Source of the DNA: Trichomonas vaginalis G3 | Lineage: Eukaryota; Parabasalia; Trichomonadida; Trichomonadidae | Length of the DNA: 64,000 nt | Direction of reading: 5' to 3' | NCBI RefSeq assembly: GCF_026262505.1 | Contig: NC_067206.1 | Span: 18,621,319-18,685,318, forward strand | Shown here: positions 30,696-42,929 of the stretch, piece after piece | Numbering within the stretch: the stretch's first letter is position 1 | Layout of the letters: every line of letters starts with the position of its first letter | The notes under the pieces: generated by a model | What the model was told of the DNA's origin: nothing | What the model saw: the letters and a program-made list of their open reading frames with translations, nothing else | Database searches by the model: none | Position numbers and translations under genes: made by a program

Positions 30696-33600
30696 ATGCC
30701 ACGTAAGCTACGTAAGAATATACGTAAGAGGAAGAGAGCATTGAACATCCAATAGTAAACTAACACCACAACAACAGTTGCAACAACAAATGCTGAATGA
30801 CCCCACTATGTTGCAACAAATGTCAAGCAACCCTATGCTTTTAAACCGAGTTATTGGTGCACAGAGTGGAGGTTTAAGAGCGGCACTTTTAGCGAAAATG
30901 GCAGGCTATGGTGGAGCTGCAGACGGAACAGCTTATAACCCTCAAAGTCAAATGAATTTGAGTTCACTCAAAAATCAAATAACAGATGTCAAAAAGTCAA
31001 ACATAGACATACAGAAACAAATAAGTGAAAACGAAAAGAAACTAGAATATGACAGACACACAAAGAAACTCAATGAGTTAAACGTAGAGAAAAAGAAAGA
31101 AGAACAACTGAAAGAACTAAGTACAGAGGAATATGCGAAAAAAGTGTCAGAAAAAGCAACAGAAGTAGCAAAAATGGAACAAGATGTCATAAATTTGAAA
31201 AACCATACTACTCGATATAAAGTACTGAAAGATGAAGAAATAAAACAAAAAGCCCTGAAGACATATATGGATAGCGATGAGTATAAAAAGGAAGTTGAAG
31301 CAAATGTAAAGGCAGAAAAACTTTTACAGTTGCAAAAACAAACCGTACAGTATGAAAACTTAGCACAAGAAAGTAAAATAACGACGCGGCTATGCAAAAG
31401 GCAATGAAAAGCTCAGAATATATAAAAGCTAACAATGACTGTGTTAGATGCCCAAGCCACGCTAAAGCAGCCCAACTCATAGGGTCAATAAGGACAAAAA
31501 TACAAGCGGATGAAGATAGTTCAAATGAAGCTTTAACAAATGCTGACTTTAAGAACGCCTTCGAAGCTCTTCATAGTAAGGTGAAAAAGTGAACGACTTC
31601 TCATCTGGAAAGAAACTGAAGTCTGAAGGTTTCGACAAAGAGTTAAAAGAAGTAGCACAAAATATGACGAAAATAACAGATGCAGCAACGAGACAGGCAG
31701 TTCAAAGTGCCTATGAGCCGTTAGAGCAACTGTTGTGGAAAGTCAAGAAAAAGAGTTACAACAGACAAAACAGACCTAGTAAATGCTTTCTTAAAAACGA
31801 AAAGTCAGGTAGGACATTACGCTGCAGATGGAACATATGTGCCAGCTGGTGGAACTTATATACCACCAAACCTCCAGAGAAAGCACCTGCACCAGGACTA
31901 CCTAACACATTTACATCGTCACATGGACACAGACACAGGCATGCACAACAAACCAACACAACAACCAACAAACAACCAACACAACAACCAGCACAACAAC
32001 CAGCACAACAACCAACACAACAACCAACAGTTCAAAACCCTGCACAGCAACCCACAAACAGAGCAAGGACATAAAAGAAGTAGAGAACAAGGAAACCAAG
32101 AATTCTTAAAAATGCTTAAAGAAGAGTGGTTTCCCAGATAGTATTGACTTTAGTGACAGATATAAAGAAGCTATTAGAAAGTTCAAGGATGGAAATACTG
32201 ACCCGAACCTATTTAGCTTTATGGCTCAGCACCAAAACGGATATAATCTCAAACCTGGAAAATACAAGCTCGCTAAGGGATATGATTTAATAGCATATCA
32301 TCCAAATGACATGGATGAATTTACTCCGAGATATTTGATGTCAGAGCTAAATGACAATTCAACTTTCGTCATGAAACGCGTAAAAAATAGAGACGGAACG
32401 AAAGAACAAAAGCTTATGAATGCGGATGACGTAGATAGGGAAATTGTTTAAAAACGGTCTCGGAATATATGAAATGCCAGCAGATGAGGTACAAGAAACT
32501 CCACAGGAAGAAATAGTTCAGATACAACCAGACATGGAAGAAATAGTTCAGCAACAACAGCTAGAAGAGCCTGAAGGAAACGAACAAGTCCTTCCTTTGG
32601 AAACTAACTTCACAGAACTAGATGAAGATTTGGAACAGCCGAAAAATCTTGACCCTCAACAAGAGTATGCGGAGAATATGGAATATTTCCAAGAGTCTAA
32701 AAAAAATTCGGCTGACATAGTAGAAGAATATCGAAAAATGTTTGCCGACATACAAAAGACTCCAACATCAGATGAAAATATCCAGCATAGAATGGAAGAA
32801 CTGAAAAAAAATGTACACAAATACAACAACCCTTTTTACTTACGAGCATTTACGTTCAATCTTCGATGAACTCGGTGAAGATAAAAGGTTAAATTTCAAG
32901 AAAACATATAGAAATGAAACATTGTTTAAAGTTCATTCAGAACCTAACCAAGATGGAAACAAACCTACTTTTGTTCTGCAGACGATGGAACTACAATGAG
33001 ATGGGGTCATAAAGCTAATCCAGATAGGTGGTTCATAAACTTACAACCACAATTCCAAGAAGTTGTAGACGCAAGGAAGTCAATGGTGAACGAGATATAG
33101 CTGGTATTTTCAGCGCGGCTTTAATGCCATTGAAAGATATGAACATGCAGATATTTTGGACCAGTATGAAATGAACATGGCTGATGGAAATATAACACCT
33201 GACGTTCTAAAACATTTATCTCAAAGAACTACACAGAACCATAGAGATGGTATATTTGGTGAAGAGTTTAGAAAGAAAGTTAGGGAGGGCGAAGGAAGAG
33301 AACCATTGTACATGACCTTGCAAACGAAAGTTTACAAAATGTCATAAAAACTTACTTTGCAGACAATGAAATGAGAAGGGATGAATATTTAAGAAAACTC
33401 AAATGGACAGTACCAAATGAAATGTTAGTATTGAAAAACATGTTCCTTGACAAAATAAAACCAACTACAGAAATAAACGACGCAAGACTGAAAGATTGGG
33501 TAAAAGCTTTCCCATTACACAAAAGATATAGTTTGGTAACATGGAAAGAAAACCAGAATGGCTACAAAAACATATATTTGGAAACGAGCATATTCCATAT

Positions 33601-33858
33601 GGACAGGCACTGTTTGAAGAGCTTGAACCAGAAACTCAGGAAAGAGTCATGCAAACAATACGCAAAGACTCAAATACAGACTATGACAAACTCTTTCTAG
33701 GATATAGGTTACCTGAGATGGGCGACCAGAGCCAAAAGGCAAAAAGGACATGGGAAATTTACAACATACTAGGTGAACATGAGGCAAAGATGCAACAACT
33801 TCAAGCAGAGGGCAATGAAGGAAAAAGAAGAGTTAAAAACTCAGTCAGAAGAAAGTAA
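30696..33858 (+). pseudogene. Large Q-rich/coiled-coil protein, left-arm copy, heavily broken
   Basis: A roughly 1,050-codon gene starting MPRKLRKNIRKRKRAL (strongly basic), followed by a Q-rich segment, a Gly/Ala patch, a long K/E coiled coil, a TQQPAQQP-like low-complexity linker and a folded acidic C-terminal region. It is the inverted duplicate of 47839-51000, where the domain layout is clearer. It carries roughly a dozen breaks. No known family is recognised; a large minor virion or scaffold protein is possible. Confidence 0.7.
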
Positions 33859-33925
33859 AGCTTGGTCCACGTGGGTTCTATTATGACATATAAATCCAAC
33901 TATTCTATATTTTTACTCATATGAA

Positions 33926-35540
33926 ATGTACGCCGCTCAGAATATAACGCCAACAGTTTTGGATGCTACGAATGGAAATGTTTCCGAATGGTAATAACGA
34001 ATGCGACAATGCCATTAGAAGGTCAGAAATAGTTCCTGGAACTTACGAATATACAACTGCTGTTTCTTATGGAAATGTAGGTGAGTTTGGAGAAGGTTCT
34101 TCAACAACAGTAGATATTGCTTGCGACAGGTTTCATATTATTTCTATTGACAACTCATTCTTATACGTGGAACAAGACATTGAAATAAAACCTTCTGCCA
34201 AGTTGTCTGACAAGAAAGGTTGCAATGGAATTTTCTATGTCGGATACCAATATGCTCCAGAAGTTTTCATGGGATATAAGATATATTCTAACTCTGACTT
34301 AGTTCAAACAGTAACATGGGCAAACTATGAATGGTTGCTTTAAGAAACTCAGTACAACAACAAGCTAGAGAACAAACAGACCAGTATGCCACCATTGAGA
34401 AAATAAGAAGACTTGACCCTAACGTTCCAGGAGTTTATGTTAACCTTTCTGGACAAACTGCAGCAGCAGTAACCAAAGTAAAAACTGAAACTTAGAGTTC
34501 CTTTGTCATCTTTCCTCATCTTCAGGTTTTTAAGATACTTGCCAAACTGGGCAGGAAAAATTTCTATCGAACTTACTCCAAGCAAAAATAACTTAGTCAT
34601 TGCACCAACACAAGACCCATTCACTCTTACAGAAGTAGTGGGAACAAATAAAATGTCATTCGCCGACTTTTGCAAAAACAAAGTTGACTTAGACTTGTGT
34701 TTCTCAAACCTCAACACTGAAGTAAACTATTTATTTAAATGCTGCTGGAGATGCTTGGGACCCAGTTAAGTTCACATGCGAAAATATTGAATGCAAGAGA
34801 AATAAAAGCAGACTTGCAGTCTATATGTTGGACCCAGATATTTCAAATGCTTTTAGCTGCCAAATATATTGCAGTTCCACTTATGTTCCCCTATACACCA
34901 AATATCTGTCAAAGACTTTGCAGGTGAAGTTGGAAACCAAAGTGCTGACCCAGGTGCAAGAACAGATATTGCTTTAACAACTGCAATGAAACATGCAGAT
35001 ACTATGTTTGTACTGTTCAGACGAACTATAAATGACTATTCTTGTTTCTACAACCCTGGTATTAAATATCATATAAACATAGATGGCAAATATTATCCAA
35101 GAGAAGAATATTCTACAGTTGAGGATATGAGGTCATACAACTTGACATTAGATGCTATGAATTTAACAACAAACTTCAAACAACCATTAACCCTGAAATG
35201 CAAAGTTCTATTATGCCATATGTGAAAGTATGGACCCATACAGGAGCTCAAAAAACCTCAAATTACAAATGGAGACCGTTCAAACTTTTGGCTTGGCATT
35301 CCATTTGCTGACTCAGAAGACTTTATGGGTGGTATTTCAACTGTTGGTACAGTTCAAATACAATATACTGGTGACAGAGACGGTCCAGATGAATTGAAAG
35401 CAAAGAAGTTTACAAAACCAATAGCACTTTTCACGGAAGATGCTCTTTTGAAGATTCGTTCGATGAAACCTGCTGGGGCTCCTCAGATTGGCATAAACAG
35501 ACAGCTTCCATCGAGCAGATTTTGGCAGCAGGTCAGTAAG
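33926..35540 (+). pseudogene. Double-jelly-roll major capsid protein, left-arm copy, broken
   Basis: Duplicate of the capsid gene at 46167-47771. Long stretches are identical at protein level, for example the region around YEYTTAVSYGNVGEFGEGSS and FVLFRRTINDYSCFYNPG. It is broken, with roughly six to eight breaks. Its 3' end overlaps the convergent small gene at 35530-35855, as in the right arm. Confidence 0.8.
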
Positions 35541-35855
35541 TTTTTCTTGAACTGACTTCTCTCCGTCAAATATTGACAGTACGCCAGTTTTGACATAGTA
35601 TTGTATATATAAACTTACCTTTAGAAATATCTGTAAGTTTTGTTGTTATATTTTTGTCTGCTTCAAGAACTTTCACCATTTCGGTTATACCAACTTTCTT
35701 TGCTTTATGAAAATATTTTGGTTCAGCAAAGACTGCTATTCTATAACATTTTCCATTGTTTGTGTAAAGAACTATTCTGTCAATGAACTTGTATTGTTTG
35801 TGTGTGTAAACTTTGTTCTGCTTCAATTCGAAGAGATACTCAAAATACGTCCATC
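35530..35855 (-). pseudogene. Unknown roughly 110-aa protein convergent with capsid gene, left copy
   Basis: A basic protein with the segment NKVYTHKQYKFIDRIVLYT followed by YRIAVFAEPKYFHKAKKVG and a lysine-rich end. It starts 18 bp from the divergent CCG-motif gene and ends against the capsid gene. The right-arm copy is 45855-46170. It is broken about once or twice. No family is recognised. Confidence 0.55.
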
Positions 35856-35873
35856 TTTTTATTCTAAGTAAAA

Positions 35874-36450
35874 TGTCATTTCCGAAAAATAGAACGTGAG
35901 TGTTTCAAAAGGTTTAATGGCGGTGGCAGATGTGAAGTTAAATTCACCAACTCAAACAAACAGTCAAAGTGTTGTTGTCAATGTCAAAGAAAGAGATGTT
36001 GAAGTGGGGAAACCATACGAAGACGAAGATGGTATAAACAATAGTTCCTGTAAAAGAACAACCAACATATCCTGAAGTTAGCAGAGACTTAAGTTCTGTT
36101 GCAGATATATCGAAATGACTATCAACAACATTAAAGACAAACTTAAAACTCAGGAGAAGATTGTCAAGCTTTGGGTATAAATGTTAAACTTGGTTGAGCA
36201 CAACCCTGTAAAAGTGAACTCATATGTCATCGCACCTCATGAAGTTTTGAAAGAACTATTGAAACTTTTGACAGGCACGACGATATAAACATCAAAGAAA
36301 TAGAACCCGACGTTAGTTGCTGTGGTGTTTCATATAATGTCATTGACAAGTATACTTATGAAAGGAGTGAAACGTTGAACTTAAATTATAGTTTCCCAGA
36401 CGTCATAAAAAATATTTGACGACCACAACATTTCATTAAAATTTACTTGC
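35874..36450 (+). pseudogene. CCG-motif conserved protein, left-arm copy, broken
   Basis: Starts MSFPKN. It has an S/T/V-rich N-terminal half and a C-terminal domain with DVSCCGVSYNVID. Same family as 2834-3475 and 56711-57412. It is the duplicate of 45255-45836 and has several breaks. Confidence 0.6.
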
Positions 36451-36458
36451 TAAGTAAA

Positions 36459-37200
36459 TGGCAGAAGACATAGTGGTTTTATACTATTACGACTAAAAAC
36501 CCTGAGTCATATAATTCTTATAACAACAAAACTTACAAAGTCCTCAAGGACGATATTGTAAACTGACCTTAAACACGATGAGACTAAAGCCTGTTTTGCT
36601 CTTTTGACACCAGAAGACTTTGTTGTTGTGAATGGTAAAAAAATACTTCTTTGAAGATACTTACTCAGATATACACCAACAGGTTTTGTTGACATTATTA
36701 ATACTTTAAGGACGGGTGTAACATGTGCTGGCAACTAGAGCAGGTTTCATTATGTTTGGATGTCCGACTGAGTTTACTATAAACGATATGAGCTATAATA
36801 CAAAACTTATTTCTGGTTTTTACAACACAGTTTTCCTATAACAGGAAAAGGTGTATACAAGGAATGTCTATTCCATTGACATTAAGCACACCAATCTTAT
36901 ATATTGTTTCAATTAGGTTACAAGTGTTATTCGAATGTCGACAGAAACTATTATGACCAAAAGATACTCATGCGTTATAACACTTCTCTGCTGGTTTGCC
37001 TATTGTTCTTTCGAATGCAGAGTTTTCAGCTTAAGTGACCTCAAACACTTTAGCAAACATAAACTTAACCTTAGTCGACGCAAACTTTGTTCCTGTAAAA
37101 CTTTATGTCCTATGTATTTGATATGACGGCAGAAAGTTTCGAATTGGAAGATGCAACTGGTGAAAGTATTGTACTACAAGAACAACTTCAACAACATATT
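36459..37200 (+). pseudogene. Penton-like protein of element B, broken
   Basis: A gene of roughly 240 codons starting MAEDI. Its first part aligns in pattern with the element A protein at 3723-4436 (QTNLGLQ and FVITDETDF there, TTNLQSPQG and ALLTPEDF in the right-arm copy here). The end is marked by SFELEDATGESIVLQ, comparable to MQFRLVDFQGEPVEL. It runs past the end of the inverted arm, so this is the only full-length copy; the right arm keeps only its first part. It has several breaks. Confidence 0.5.
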
Positions 37201-37272
37201 CAAGAACAATGCAAAATAGCTCAGACAACAAATAGCTCAAGAATAAAAAAAATTTTTTTTTATTTTATAAAA

Positions 37273-38587
37273 ATGTACAGAATAGATGTTTCAGATTTTT
37301 ATGACTTCCAAGCATTCAGAAATATGTTCCATTTCGAGACTATAACAAAGCAGTCGAGAATTTGAAACGTTTAGTCATTTATGTTGGACTCTGCCCCAGA
37401 ATGTTATGTTATGAAAGAATGGGATGTTGTCTTTAACAAACCAAGAGCAACAATAGTGTCTGAACAAGAATGTAGACAGAAACTTAAGAAAATAAAAGTC
37501 GTACAAGTTGGCATGAAGATGTTAGATGCTTGGGATATCTTATTGTCAAAACTTGAAGATTTTTCAGTTCGTGGTATAAAGTTTTTATACACCTTCTCCA
37601 AACTTCTATTCTATCTTCACTGGATATAAATAAGAACAAGTAGAATGGAAAGAAAATGTTATAGAAGCCTTGGTTAGACCATGTCAAAGAAATTATATGC
37701 AATGGAAACGAAAGAGTCTATGAGTTATATCTTATGTTGGTTTGCAAACATCTTACAATATCCAAGTGCTAAAAATGAAACTGCTCTCATTATAAATTGG
37801 AAAACAAGGAACTGGTAAGAACACTTCTTTACAGATATTTTGTGCAAACTGTTAGAGGGCTATTCGAACCCTAATATGACAAACTTTAGAAAACATCTGC
37901 GGTAAATTTAACTCTTCAATAGAGAATATGAAACTTATAGTATGTAAACGAAACTTCAAAAGTATAGGATACAACAAAAGTTTGAACTCAGATGCTTTGA
38001 AGAGTCTTAATAACAGATAAAGTTGGAGTTGTTGAAGAAAATATAAAGACCAACAAGAGTTTGTGAAAATGTTGCAAACTTCATTAATGGTTTCAAAACA
38101 ATACTGTTCCGATGAAGTTAGAAAGTTCTGACAGAAGATATAGTTAGTTGTCAGAACGTCAGATTCTCATATGCAAGATACAGAATATTTTGACGACTTA
38201 GCAGAAACTTTGACATCTGACTTTTACAACCACTTGTTCTCATATTTCATGACATTAGATATTTCTAAGTTCAATCCAAGACAAATTCACATACCGAGAG
38301 AGACAAACATTGTTGAAAAGCAAACAAAGAGTGTATATGAACTGTTCATAGATGAAACTGACTTGTGTCATTAGATGAAAGGTCATTGTACGATTCGTAT
38401 AAACAATATTGTCAAGAATATGGTTATATGGCAGCTTCTAAACGAACATTCTTGGCAAATGTCAAAAAGTCTTTTAGATGTTCAGAATGGTGTATATACA
38501 AAGAAAAATTTTTTCTGAGTAAATTTTTAAAAAAAATATATTTTTTATCCGATAAAAAAGATGAAAAAATTCATCTCAGTAAATAAG
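37273..38587 (+). pseudogene. SF3 helicase of element B, broken
   Basis: A D5/SF3-type replicative helicase. A P-loop of the form G-K-Q-G-T-G-K-N lies near 37800, preceded by NETALII. The same NETAIIL-KGLQGTGKN arrangement is found in element C near 63190, and the C-terminal segments also correspond (FYNHLFSYFMTLDISKFN here, FYDNLLTYFMQYDLSSFN there). SF3 helicases unwind DNA for viral replication, often with a primase-polymerase domain; I cannot see that domain here. A T-rich class I-like box precedes the ATG at 37273. It is heavily broken. Confidence 0.65.
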
Positions 38588-38960
38588 TACATGTCAGGAC
38601 TTAAAGAAGAACTAGACCCCATTCGCTTATTTGAATGTTTCTTCTACCATTTTGAAAAGTCTACATTTTGACAAAGTTTTGAACATCGAACAGTTAAGTT
38701 TGCTATTGTGACTAAAATGGTGCGAAATTTGAAGACTTAGACATAAAGGGTTTGTTAGCAGTCAAAGAAAATTTTGACAGAAGGTTTTTCAAAACCTTAA
38801 AGAAAGGCAAAGCATACACTTGTTATACCCTTATGACCAAGAAAGCAGACAGACTATAAATATTATGAGTCTAAGATAGTTTTGAAGTTCAAGGTAAATT
38901 GGGTAAAAGATTTTAGAGTCTAAACCATGTTTGCTCCTAAAGAAGGAAGAGAACATTGAC
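38561..38960 (+). pseudogene. Unknown roughly 125-codon gene, broken
   Basis: Starts near MKKFISVNKYMSGLKEELDP, with a lysine-rich middle (RRFFKTLKKGKAYTCYTL) and VLKFKVNWVKDF near the end. It is preceded by a late-type TTTTTTATCCGATAAAAAAG box. No relative was noticed in A or C. It has several breaks. The function is unknown. Confidence 0.4.
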
Positions 38961-38997
38961 CATTGACCCAGAAATGTTTCTAAAAATAAAATTTTAT

Positions 38998-39480
38998 TTT
39001 ATTACATGTCAATTTTCTTTTTCTCTGGTTCAGGTTCTTTTTCTCTTCTTTCTACTTTCTTTTCTTTCTTTTCTCTCTTCTTCTTCTTCTTCTCTGGTGG
39101 AGTTATGTCAAACTTCTCAGAACCATAATTTTTGTAAAAGGTCTTTGTCCTTTAATAGCTCATCTAGTTCTGTTTTCTAATTTCATCTTCAAGAACAGCG
39201 CATGTGTCTTTCTTTGCCATTCTAAGAGACTTTTGTTGGACTTCATCTTTCCAATCGGCGTCAATCCTGTCAACAAGTCTGTTCATTGACAATTTTAAGA
39301 CTTCTCTGCCTAATGTTTTTATGGTTCTTTGGTCATATTCTCCAGAAACAGAACTTTAGAACAATATTCACCTTTCTTGTTTACACTATGTAAAGATTTT
39401 ATGGTCGACAGATGTTTTGCTGTCGAAAAGTTTGTCCTCGAATATAGATATAGCGAAATCGCTAGACATTTTCTAAAAGA
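38998..39480 (-). pseudogene. Small K/E-rich protein gene, broken
   Basis: The minus strand reads LSMNRLVDRIDADWKDEVQ, then MAKKDTCAVLEDEI, and ends in a long run of K, E and R with PEPEKKK. The composition resembles the charged protein at 18224-18484 of element A. It has a few breaks. A scaffold or DNA-binding role is possible by composition only. Confidence 0.4.
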
Positions 39481-39547
39481 TAATAATTTAATTTCATACT
39501 TTCAAAAATTATTGATTGAAAGAAAATTAAAGTTAGACTTGACAATA

Positions 39548-40500
39548 TGACAAGACAATATTTGTGATGTAAACAGTATTGAAATTCTAAATAGAAGACA
39601 CACATGATGTGCATATATTGTTGAATTCAGGCTCAGAATGAGTCAAACTTCAGACCAGACAAGTCTTATTCTATGTCTCAGATAGGTATATAGATTATAA
39701 TTGCATCTGTATCGGTAAGATTTCAACTTATTTAAAATAGGATTGACGAGATAACAAAAGTACTAATAGAAAAAACACTATTGAAGCTTAAGCTATGTTC
39801 GAGTCGATATCTTACGGTGAATATTCTAATTTCACCGATCAAACTTCTTCAGCATACAAGATATTATAATAGAATCCAAGTTAGTATTATAACAGGACTA
39901 CTGAGTTGTTTAGATTGGATAAAAAGTACAAAAGCAAAGAGTTTTGAAGTAGTAATGCTATAAATGAGTAAAATTAATTCAATTTTAAAGTTTAAAAGTA
40001 CCCAGGAATGAAGGAATGCTAGAGAAATTTAGAGAAGAAAACATCAGAACAACAGAAAGAGTAGAATACATTTCGAAGAATTCAATCTACGATTGGAAAA
40101 GACATAAGCCTTCATAGATGTCTTCTTATCTTAGATGACTTTGCTTCTCATCGTCTTTGGTTTAGAAGAACAGAGACAACGCGACATTGGTGTACGATCT
40201 TAAGAAAGCTCAAGACACTTGTAAAATCTCAGTCTAATATGCTGTACAGACAGCAAAGAGTTTAAAGGTAAGTAGACTGTTAAAAAAATATTAGTATCAT
40301 ACTTTCCGCTGATTGTCCGTAAGACGATTTATGGAAACTTATGAAAGAGTCCATGGCAGGTAATTTGACAGACATGAATAGGAGAAGTATCAAAGTCATA
40401 CAAGACCTATACTTCTCTTCGAATTGCAAATCTAGCTAAACAAGTTCAAATTGTAAAGTCAAGCTTGAAAAATGTGAAGGTAACTGCGTGCACTTGTAAG
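39548..40500 (+). pseudogene. Packaging ATPase of element B, broken
   Basis: A Walker B-like segment LDDFASHRLWFRR near 40130, followed by an arginine/histidine-rich stretch, corresponds to LVCDDFAGKGLV and RHYHLTVAN in the element A ATPase. A strand-forming IIIASVSV upstream also matches QIIISATS there. It lies next to the helicase gene. It is heavily broken and too decayed for domain limits. Confidence 0.45.
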
Positions 40501-40974
40501 ACATTCGAAGAGAACGTCGGACATCTGAAAACAATAAAAGACTTGTCCTTGAAAAAGTAAAGACTTGTTTGAACATGTTGTCTTGAAAAAGTAACTTGTT
40601 AAGTACTTTCTTAGTAGCTTGGAAAAAGTCTTCAAAGACTGTCTTGAAAAAGTAACGGTATGTTTACAAGAACCTTTCTCAATTTGAGAAAACTTTAACC
40701 ATTTTTGAAAAATCGGTCCTTGTCCTAAAAGTAAGACAATCTGTCGTAAGTTTCTTGAAACAGCGATGCTCAGAACAGGATTTCTTGCAATGAGACTTAG
40801 CAAGACAATTTACCTTATAGAGCTACCTGAGCCACTGAAGTCAAGCGTAAAAATAAATGGTCATCTACTCTGCTTGTTTGAGTTGTCAAAATACTCTGTA
40901 TTTTTTCTTTGTAGCGGCAAATCTTCTTTGAAGGTAGTATGTACAACCTTTCATATCATAGGTGTTGGGTAACG
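40501..40974. repeat. Short direct repeats between ATPase and KilA-N remnants
   Basis: GTCTTGAAAAAGTAA and close variants recur about four times between 40540 and 40660. The remainder holds no supported gene. Confidence 0.5.
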
Positions 40975-41645
40975 TATCTTGACTATTTTGTTTACATCTT
41001 CATTTGGAGTCATTGAAATCGGTAAGTTTTCGGATGAAACCATTTCTGTCAGATTTGTAAATCTTAGCAAGTCTAAAAGCTTTGTTGTTCTTCTGACTAA
41101 TGCAACATAACCATATCTCTGTCTTCTTCATTTTCCATCTCTTCATATAATCATATACTATAGTTTCTTTCCTTTCTTTTGTACCGAACGTGGTATTCTT
41201 TTCTGAATGCTTTTGTCTTTTGCTTCAAGCTTGTTCTCTAGCTCTTCACGTTCTTGCTCTATGAATTTCAATCTAACATCATGAAAATATAACAAGCATA
41301 ACGAGGTGAAGCCCACATTGCCTACCGGTTTACTAAAGTCTTAGTGATAATAAGTCTGTCAAACCATTTGCAAATTTTTGACGATTTCGTAACGGAATCT
41401 CGACCCGCGGTTTTCTACGGTCGCAAACATATGAGGAAATTCTTTAAAAGTTCTTTTGTCTGTTGGTTTTCAACCAATGACGTGCTTGCTTTGTAGAACG
41501 AAGAGCATTCAAAATACTTTGCATTTGGTACATGTAATCTTGACTGAACGAATGAGACGTAACTGTTTGTTATACTGTATGTACTCGTATTTCTTCATTT
41601 ATAGCTTCATGACTATAACTGTTGTGTTCTCTCTGTTGTTGACAT
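40975..41645 (-). pseudogene. KilA-N protein remnant of element B
   Basis: The minus-strand sequence corresponds segment by segment to the element A KilA-N gene at 11223-12049: the start with STTE, the EYIQYNKQLRLIRSVKD-like region, the YENR and tryptophan-rich core, and the PRSVQKKGK-like linker. The class I promoter block lies just upstream (41650-41700). It is heavily broken. Its position next to a T5orf172 relative repeats the element A order. Confidence 0.6.
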
Positions 41646-41739
41646 ATCTGTTCTTTTACATACAAATAAAAAAATAAAAAAAAATAAATTAGCGTTATTT
41701 TCTATCTGTATAAAAGACCAAAATAAACGCTTTACATGT

Positions 41740-42363
41740 ATTTTTCCAGCAACTTCGTCAAATAATTTTTATAGCCTATCTATCTCATCTACTTCAAAAC
41801 GTTTCTTTACCTTCGTGGGAGCACCATACTTTTCTCAAAAACTTCAAAGCAGTTCTGTTTCTGCAGCTCTCATATCGTTAACAACACAACCTTAACTCTA
41901 TTGACTGTACTGTCATATCTTTTTAGTTATATAAATGTTCTTCCTATCTTATATCTCTTTGTATTGAGTCCTTCGGTTTCTGAACGATGTAAAGTAAGCC
42001 TCACAGCAACGTTTCCGTATCGAAATGAACCATATGTTATGAATTAATATCCAACAACGGGTCAATCCATAAAAAACTAGTGGTATAAGAATTTTGTCGA
42101 TGAGATATTGCTGTAGTTCCATAGAATCTTACCGATATCAAAAGCTCAGGATTTCTTGTCAAAATTTTCTGAGTTGAAGCATTTCTAACCCAGTCGTGGG
42201 ATGTTTCTTTCAGATAGTGTTTAGAATGTCTGACAAAAGAATATTTGTTGTATTTCTTTGAGTATCTTACGTTTAAATCTAACCTATTCTAAACATATTT
42301 TGGTGTCATTGTCTATCTATTTTAACCTGTTTACAAACTCAGTGTTGTCATTTCACTGTTCAT
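41740..42363 (-). pseudogene. KilA-N/T5orf172 protein remnant of element B
   Basis: Corresponds to 10524-11135 of element A: N-terminal KilA-N residues, the ASTQKILTRNPELLISV region, the IDPVVGY-like segment and the C-terminal RAAETELL and PTKVKKRF parts are recognisable on the minus strand. A class I block with ATTTTTTTATTTTGTATG lies upstream (42364-42420). It is heavily broken. Confidence 0.6.
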
Positions 42364-42469
42364 ATCAACATACAAAATAAAAAAATATTTTATAAAAAAA
42401 CCTAACGTTTAATTTTATATTTTTTCTAGTCTTGTTCTTAAGGAAATTATGAAATTTGGTTCATTTTAT

Positions 42470-42890
42470 CAGCAAAAATATATTTATAGGGAAAGTTAAT
42501 ATCTACCCTGTTTTCTGAGCGCTGTTCTGACGCTCGTGAATATTTCCATGAGTTTCTGATCGTAAATGTTTGTCAAGACTTCTTCATCGTACATTTCTTT
42601 GTCAAATGATTTCATCGAAACTAGACGTATATGTTTTGTCAAGCTTCTCCGTACATGTTTTGTCAAGCTTCTTTCGTAAATGAGCGTAAAGTGACCAAAA
42701 ATAATTTATATGTAGAATGTAGATTAACGATGTTTAACTAAACGATGTTTTCTAACAATGGTCTAAAACTACAAAACTCATGAGAATATCATGACGGGAG
42801 ATTCATATAAAATACTAGATTTTAAGGGTAGAAAAGGTTAAGATCTAACTGTTTTCCTAACCCTTTTCATACCCCAAAGTTATTTAACAG
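42470..42890. repeat. Repeat island with decayed iterons
   Basis: Contains TTTGTCAAGACTTCTTCATCG-type repeats and decayed GTTAGA/TCTAAC half-sites, in the same arrangement as 29697-30658. No gene is seen. Confidence 0.65.
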
Positions 42891-42929
42891 TCGTTTTTAC
42901 ATGGTAAACATTGTGAATTCGTGATAATT

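Larger units (their letters stand above)
30659..36606. repeat. Left inverted arm of element B
   Basis: The reverse complement corresponds to 44867-51042. The match starts at CATCTGTCAAAAACCGC outside the first gene and ends near TTTTGCTCTTTTG. Gene order is the same in both arms, except that the 62-aa gene at 45061-45249 has no counterpart here. The left copy carries many more small length differences than the right. Confidence 0.9.
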